Positions 43,207 to 46,351 of a stretch of DNA of 46,351 nucleotides are shown here, piece by piece; the first letter of the stretch is position 1, and every line of letters starts with the position of its first letter. Location: IMG/VR virus record IMGVR_UViG_3300008259_000110, positions 1 to 46,351 of that record; one strand, 5' to 3'. The notes beneath the pieces are model-generated. The model saw nothing but the letters and a program-made list of their open reading frames with translations. It had not been told where the DNA came from and searched no databases. This stretch comes from a virus. Made by a program: the position numbers and the translations under genes.

Positions 43207-43586
43207 CTTTCTTCTTTTAACTTAATCAAATAATCGCTGACCTCTTTTTGTGTGTGAAGCCAAACCACATCAGTGTTCTCCTCGTCTTTCAGCATATAAC
43301 GTAACATCTTGTATTTAATCTTTGATACTTCCGTTGCGAATCCTTTGGTGTCTATGTAGATTGTATGTCCGTCGTGGTCTAAAACGAAATCTACTACGAT
43401 TGTTATTGCCCTGATTGCTTCCTTGTTGTATCTGAACTTATCTACCAGTGTTATCTGTTTCTGAAATTCAAAAGAGAACCCCATCTCTTTAAGGAGGTTA
43501 TAGCATTTCATCTCTAATTTAGAATCAAACTTAACCCCGTCAACTTCTATCTTCTTGTTTCCGTATTTTCTTTTGCTAAACCCCAT
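43203..43586 (-). CDS. DUF1064 family nuclease (PD-(D/E)XK-like)
   Basis: A 127-residue protein from ATG 43586 (MGFSKRKYGNKK); a GTG at 43604 is an alternative start. The DUF1064 signature is clear: YGNKKIEVDGVKFDSKLEMKCY, then VVDFVLDHDG and IYIDTKGF providing the D and D-x-K of the PD-(D/E)XK core. Family members are phage endodeoxyribonucleases or Holliday-junction-type nucleases. The gene overlaps MazG upstream by 11 bases and SSB downstream by four, marking a tight DNA-metabolism operon. Confidence 0.85.
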   Translation of the reverse strand: MGFSKRKYGNKKIEVDGVKFDSKLEMKCYNLLKEMGFSFEFQKQITLVDKFRYNKEAIRAITIVVDFVLDHDGHTIYIDTKGFATEVSKIKYKMLRYMLKDEENTDVVWLHTQKEVSDYLIKLKEER

Positions 43587-44187
43587 ACTCCTTGTGATAG
43601 ACACGGACTACTATCTCTCCGTCAATCGTCTTAGGGAACTTAACCTCAATCTTATTCTTGAGCTTGTCCTCAGCCTTGTTATACAACCAGAACAATAGTC
43701 TATCAAAAAGATTTAACTTGTTATAAATTCTTTTTATGATTCTTTTCTCAGTCTCTTTCTTTTGGATTTCAGCAATCTCCTTCATCACTTCGCTTTCCTT
43801 ATACACCGTGAAGTCACGTTCAAGGATTGGTTGAAGTTTTGGTGGAAGATATGTCTCAGGCTTCATGACCTTACCATCCTCACGGAAGATAGGCTTACCA
43901 TCAAAGTCAAGCTTAGACATATTGGAACGATGTACTTCATCGAACAGCATCACAGCTCGGTCAGCTAATCCGTATTCATGGATTGTTCCGTAGGTGATAT
44001 ATAAGATGTCAGTCAATGCGTCTGCCACATCTACTAAATCTTTTGCTTCGGCTAACTCTGTTACTTCTTCTTGTAGTAATGTTTGTCGAAGTCTTGCTCT
44101 TTTCTTCCCAAGCATCTTAGGCTTATCTGGCATCTCTGCCCCAAATGCTGCTTGGAAATCTCTTACTTGCAGTAATTGCTTTTCCAT
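43576..44187 (-). CDS. MazG-like nucleotide pyrophosphohydrolase
   Basis: A 203-residue protein. Its N-terminal 120 residues match the all-alpha NTP pyrophosphohydrolase (MazG/PRA-PH) form: VRDFQAAFG, RLRQTLLQEEVTELAEAKD (E-E-x-x-E) and VDVADALTDILYITYG (D-x-x-D), plus FDEVHRSNMSKLD and GKPIFREDGKVMKPETY. These enzymes split NTPs to NMP and PPi. The C-terminal 80 residues are an added basic helical region. It starts a transcription unit with a -7 box 17 bases upstream. Confidence 0.85.
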   Translation of the reverse strand: MEKQLLQVRDFQAAFGAEMPDKPKMLGKKRARLRQTLLQEEVTELAEAKDLVDVADALTDILYITYGTIHEYGLADRAVMLFDEVHRSNMSKLDFDGKPIFREDGKVMKPETYLPPKLQPILERDFTVYKESEVMKEIAEIQKKETEKRIIKRIYNKLNLFDRLLFWLYNKAEDKLKNKIEVKFPKTIDGEIVVRVYHKEYGV

Positions 44188-44203
44188 ACTTTATTTATTG
44201 TTA

Positions 44204-44211
44204 CAAATATA
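44204..44211 (-). promoter_or_regulatory. Bacteroidota-type -7 box (TATATTTG) for the MazG-DUF1064-SSB operon
   Basis: On the minus strand TATATTTG lies about 17 bases before the MazG-like ATG, in a 36-base gap. Transcript start would be near 44197. A -33 TTTG at standard spacing is not visible. Confidence 0.5.
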
Positions 44212-44223
44212 CAAAATTTATTA

Positions 44224-44535
44224 TCAATGTTTGTCGTAATCGAATTTATACATAAGGTTTGAGGAGAACCTAACATTGTCCATCTTGGTAATCTTGAATC
44301 TGATTTTATCAAATTCCCCTCTGACTATGTACGTTGAGTGTATCTTCCTGAAGAAGATTGCCTCGCTCCTGCTTGTAGGAAACTTTCCGTCAGTAAGAAC
44401 AATAGGATTGTTCGGTAACTTGATGTTCCTGATAGTAGGCTTAGATGTCCTTGCCTTGCCAGGGATTACAACTTGAATCTCAAGGTCGGCTATGTACAAC
44501 TTTGGAGGCTCCTTCTCTGCGAAAATATCAAACAT
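44224..44535 (-). CDS. Hypothetical protein, 103 residues
   Basis: A beta-rich basic 103-residue protein. I chose ATG 44535 (MFDIFAEKEP), which overlaps the upstream gene by eight bases; a start at 44574 would add a Lys run that overlaps its Glu tail. Segments KLYIADLEIQVVIPG and FDKIRFKITKMDNVRF suggest a small beta domain. No family was recognised. It ends just before the MazG operon's promoter. Confidence 0.65.
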   Translation of the reverse strand: MFDIFAEKEPPKLYIADLEIQVVIPGKARTSKPTIRNIKLPNNPIVLTDGKFPTSRSEAIFFRKIHSTYIVRGEFDKIRFKITKMDNVRFSSNLMYKFDYDKH

Positions 44536-44761
44536 CTTCTTCTTCTTCTTTTTTAATGTTAGTGTAAGACTCAAACTCTAGTAGTGGCAGTTCGTCTCTA
44601 TCACACCTTACACAAAATGCAGCGTATTGCTCACTTTGTATGCGCTCAATTTTTAATGCTTGGTCAAATGTTTTTTTCCATTCTGAACCTGACTTTGCTT
44701 TTACGTTTTGGTCTTCTTTGATTTGTTCAATTAACCATTCTACTGCTGTTTTTGCTTCCAT
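44528..44761 (-). CDS. Small TAVEWL-type phage protein, 77 residues
   Basis: A 77-residue protein starting MEAKTAVEWLIEQIKEDQ, with a Glu-rich end. The TAVEWL start and a following helical Lys/Glu-rich part identify a small protein type that is common in Bacteroidota phages and has no known function. It starts one base after the upstream stop. The next gene (65 residues) begins in the same way, so the two are probably tandem paralogues. Confidence 0.7.
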   Translation of the reverse strand: MEAKTAVEWLIEQIKEDQNVKAKSGSEWKKTFDQALKIERIQSEQYAAFCVRCDRDELPLLEFESYTNIKKEEEEDV

Positions 44762-44762
44762 G

Positions 44763-44960
44763 TTATTCTGATTTATATGTTTCATTGTAGTATAATTCAG
44801 ACAATGAATCTGAGGCTTTATCAAATTCACCATCTCCATTTTTCCAAGCATCTATTATCTGCTCTTTCTCCATTTCTTTGGCTTGTTCAATGGCTTCAAC
44901 GGTAATTATACCTTTGTTTACATAGTCCATAACCAACCATTCTACTGCTGTTAGTTTCAT
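44763..44960 (-). CDS. Small TAVEWL-type phage protein, 65 residues
   Basis: A 65-residue protein starting MKLTAVEWLVMDYV, with IEQAKEMEKEQIIDAW (about 34-49) in the middle and a Tyr/Glu-rich end. This resembles the small phage protein type in which a TAVEWL block is followed by A-K-x-M-E-K-x-Q-I. It is the first gene after a 187-base non-coding stretch that holds two palindromic repeats. Function is unknown. Confidence 0.7.
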   Translation of the reverse strand: MKLTAVEWLVMDYVNKGIITVEAIEQAKEMEKEQIIDAWKNGDGEFDKASDSLSELYYNETYKSE

Positions 44961-45053
44961 GCTAAATAGTTTTTACATTTTTATTCGTTTTTGTAAACAG
45001 TATTTTACGTTAAAGTGTATCATAATGCACTTTTTAAGGGTTATTTTCTGGCA

Positions 45054-45115
45054 ATATAATATGCAAAAGCATATAAATACACCCATTGTGATACATATAA
45101 TATGCAAATGCATAT
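45054..45115. repeat. Paired palindromic sites ATATGC-AAAW-GCATAT
   Basis: Two near-identical sites, ATATAATATGCAAAAGCATAT (45054-45074, 21 bases by position) and its twin at 45095-45115, each have ATATGC/GCATAT inverted arms (45059-45064/45069-45074 and 45100-45105/45110-45115). Their 41-base centre spacing is about four helical turns. The stretch 44961-45147 holds no gene. It may be an operator for the minus-strand genes or a replication site. No -7 box was found beside it. Confidence 0.5.
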
Positions 45116-45147
45116 AGTCACGTATAGATAATGCTTTTTCTTATACA

Positions 45148-45681
45148 TTAGAATATATCTCCATTAGGTTTAATCTCAATCCAACTATCTACATAGTTAA
45201 ACATATACAAATGATTTCCTCTTGGTGCTACGTTGTAATAGAACTTGAACTTGTCTAGCCCAACCTTGAAGAACTTTTCATCGTCTGTATAAATGGTCCG
45301 CTTTGATTCGATTGGAGACGATATTACATCACTCATTCTTGCTATGGCTGCAGTATCATTATTGTTGTTTACCATAACAAATAGATTAGCCTTTGATTCT
45401 GACTTCCTATAAGGAACATCAATCGTACTAAACCCTTCCCACTTACCTGATGTACCCCACACACGCTTCTTTTCAACCTCCACATAGACATTGGTAGTTC
45501 CTGTGTCGTGTAGCCTGCTTATCACAAAGTCGTGGGACTTATATGATTCCTCCTGCATGTGCAGTGGTACATCAAGTCTATAGAATTTTCCGTCACAAAT
45601 TGTTTCTAAAATTGTGACAGCTGTACGCATAGCCACCATGTTCGATTCATCATATAATTCTTTTGAAAACTTCTTGCTCAT
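45148..45681 (-). CDS. Hypothetical protein, 177 residues, possible nuclease fold
   Basis: I chose the ATG at 45681 (MSKKFSKELYDE), one base after the helicase stop; an upstream ATG at 45744 would overlap the helicase. The middle part has SHDFVISRLHD, then TTNVYVEVEKKRVWG, which could be the D and E-x-K of a PD-(D/E)XK nuclease, followed by YRKSESKANLF. The C-terminal part is beta-rich. Catalytic identity is not proven; a nuclease fold is suggested only by this motif order. It is encoded in the replication operon just after DnaB. Confidence 0.6.
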   Translation of the reverse strand: MSKKFSKELYDESNMVAMRTAVTILETICDGKFYRLDVPLHMQEESYKSHDFVISRLHDTGTTNVYVEVEKKRVWGTSGKWEGFSTIDVPYRKSESKANLFVMVNNNNDTAAIARMSDVISSPIESKRTIYTDDEKFFKVGLDKFKFYYNVAPRGNHLYMFNYVDSWIEIKPNGDIF

Positions 45682-45682
45682 G

Positions 45683-46351
45683 TTAAAATGGTTGTGAACC
45701 TTGATAATCGAATCCAGTGTTAGGTGACAATGATGATTGAACATAATCTTCCTTGTAGTCGTCTCTGTTAGGATTCAACCACGCAGGAATATCTGAGTCA
45801 AACTTCAGTTGTATATCTTCTAATTCTCCATCTCTATGCTTGGCTATGATTAAATATCCGTCTTGAGACATGGGATTGTTATCCCGTTCCTCGACTGACA
45901 TATAATAGCTTGGGCGATAAAGGAAAGTTACGATGTCGGCATCTTGTTCTATGTCCCCTGACTCACGCAAATCACTTAAGATAGGCTTCCTATCCGTGCG
46001 ATGCTCAACTGCTCGTGAGAGCTGAGCTAATGCGATGACAGGTATCTTTAGTTCGTTTGCCATGTCCTTTAGTTTCCTAGAGACATCTCCGACCTCGTTT
46101 GTTCTGTTCTGTGTACCCGGTGATGTAATCTTCTGTATGTAATCAATCACAACGTAATCAAGCCCCTCTGAATGTTTCATCTTATACACCAATGAAAGCA
46201 CATCTGATATGGTGAATGAGCCTGCCACAATCTTTAGATTTGATTGAGCAATTCTCTTCCTCGACTTCTCGAATCGTAGTACCTCATCACGCTGTAATCT
46301 TCCTCGCTTTATTGAGTAACCCTTGACACCGCTGTCTACGCTTATTATCCG
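45683..46351 (-). CDS. dnaB: Replicative DNA helicase (DnaB-like), C-terminal part, cut by the window edge
   Basis: The frame is open to the window edge, so the N-terminal part and the Walker A motif are missing; 222 residues remain. YVVIDYIQKI is the Walker B/H2 motif, IPVIALAQLSR the H3 glutamine motif with the following Arg, and DADIVTFLYR the H4 arginine-finger region, then the AKHRDGE motif. This is the RecA-like motor of the hexameric helicase. It unwinds DNA at the phage fork and heads the minus-strand replication operon. Confidence 0.95.
   Translation of the reverse strand, partial: RIISVDSGVKGYSIKRGRLQRDEVLRFEKSRKRIAQSNLKIVAGSFTISDVLSLVYKMKHSEGLDYVVIDYIQKITSPGTQNRTNEVGDVSRKLKDMANELKIPVIALAQLSRAVEHRTDRKPILSDLRESGDIEQDADIVTFLYRPSYYMSVEERDNNPMSQDGYLIIAKHRDGELEDIQLKFDSDIPAWLNPNRDDYKEDYVQSSLSPNTGFDYQGSQPF

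Noticed and set aside
45012-45033. Inverted repeat AAAGTG...CACTTT as a terminator
   Set aside because: Six-base arms with a ten-base loop; the T-run lies only on the plus strand, where no gene is transcribed, so terminator function is doubtful.
1-46351. Lysogeny genes (integrase, excisionase, CI-type repressor with attachment site)
   Set aside because: No recombinase motif or attachment-type repeat was found; the only HTH-like gene is a small protein in the replication module.

Overview
The window looks like part of the genome of a lytic, short-tailed (podovirus-like) phage of a Bacteroidota host, probably a flavobacterium or relative. The evidence is AT-rich DNA, few Shine-Dalgarno sites, and repeated matches to the Bacteroidota promoter -7 box (TAnnTTTG). 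It encodes a terminase, portal, HK97-type capsid protein, connector/ring proteins, a very large tail-hub protein and very large internal proteins, but no sheath, tail tube or tape measure. The gene order resembles crAss-like phages and Cellulophaga podoviruses. I see no virion RNA polymerase signature and no integrase, so placement in Crassvirales stays open.

Layout. 1-885 is a metallophosphoesterase. 1037-2867 holds small Lys/Arg-rich proteins leading into the large terminase (2883-4949). 4933-6324 is a minus-strand island of three genes, including a PD-(D/E)XK exonuclease, with its own promoter and a leader that ends in an intrinsic terminator. 6367-6754 is a 388-base non-coding divergent region with a polypurine tract, three 11-bp tandem repeats and an operator-like palindrome. 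6755-17872 is the head and connector module. 17874-35469 encodes the tail hub, an S74-domain protein and giant putative internal/ejected proteins, with a ferritin-like gene inside this block. 35517-40318 encodes Cys-rich appendage and receptor-binding candidates. 40389-41967 is a lysis cassette (two small membrane proteins, a unimolecular spanin, an amidase). 42394-46351 is the minus-strand replication/nucleotide module: DnaB helicase, nuclease-like proteins, MazG-like hydrolase, DUF1064 nuclease, SSB, a defective-looking tRNA, and a small HTH protein.

How it works together. Plus-strand genes package DNA, build the capsid and portal vertex, load internal proteins and lyse the host. Minus-strand genes copy and process DNA. 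The two genes with the most expression-biased codon use (6755-7576 and the major capsid protein) are each followed by a hairpin terminator, which would set their dosage apart from their neighbours.

Most notable observations: a ferritin-like protein whose diiron residues align without gaps within each helix to E. coli FtnA; a roughly 3,030-residue internal protein split by a -1 shift at an A-run; a tRNA-Leu-like gene with intact acceptor, D and T arms but no anticodon arm; and the phased 11-bp repeats next to a polypurine tract.
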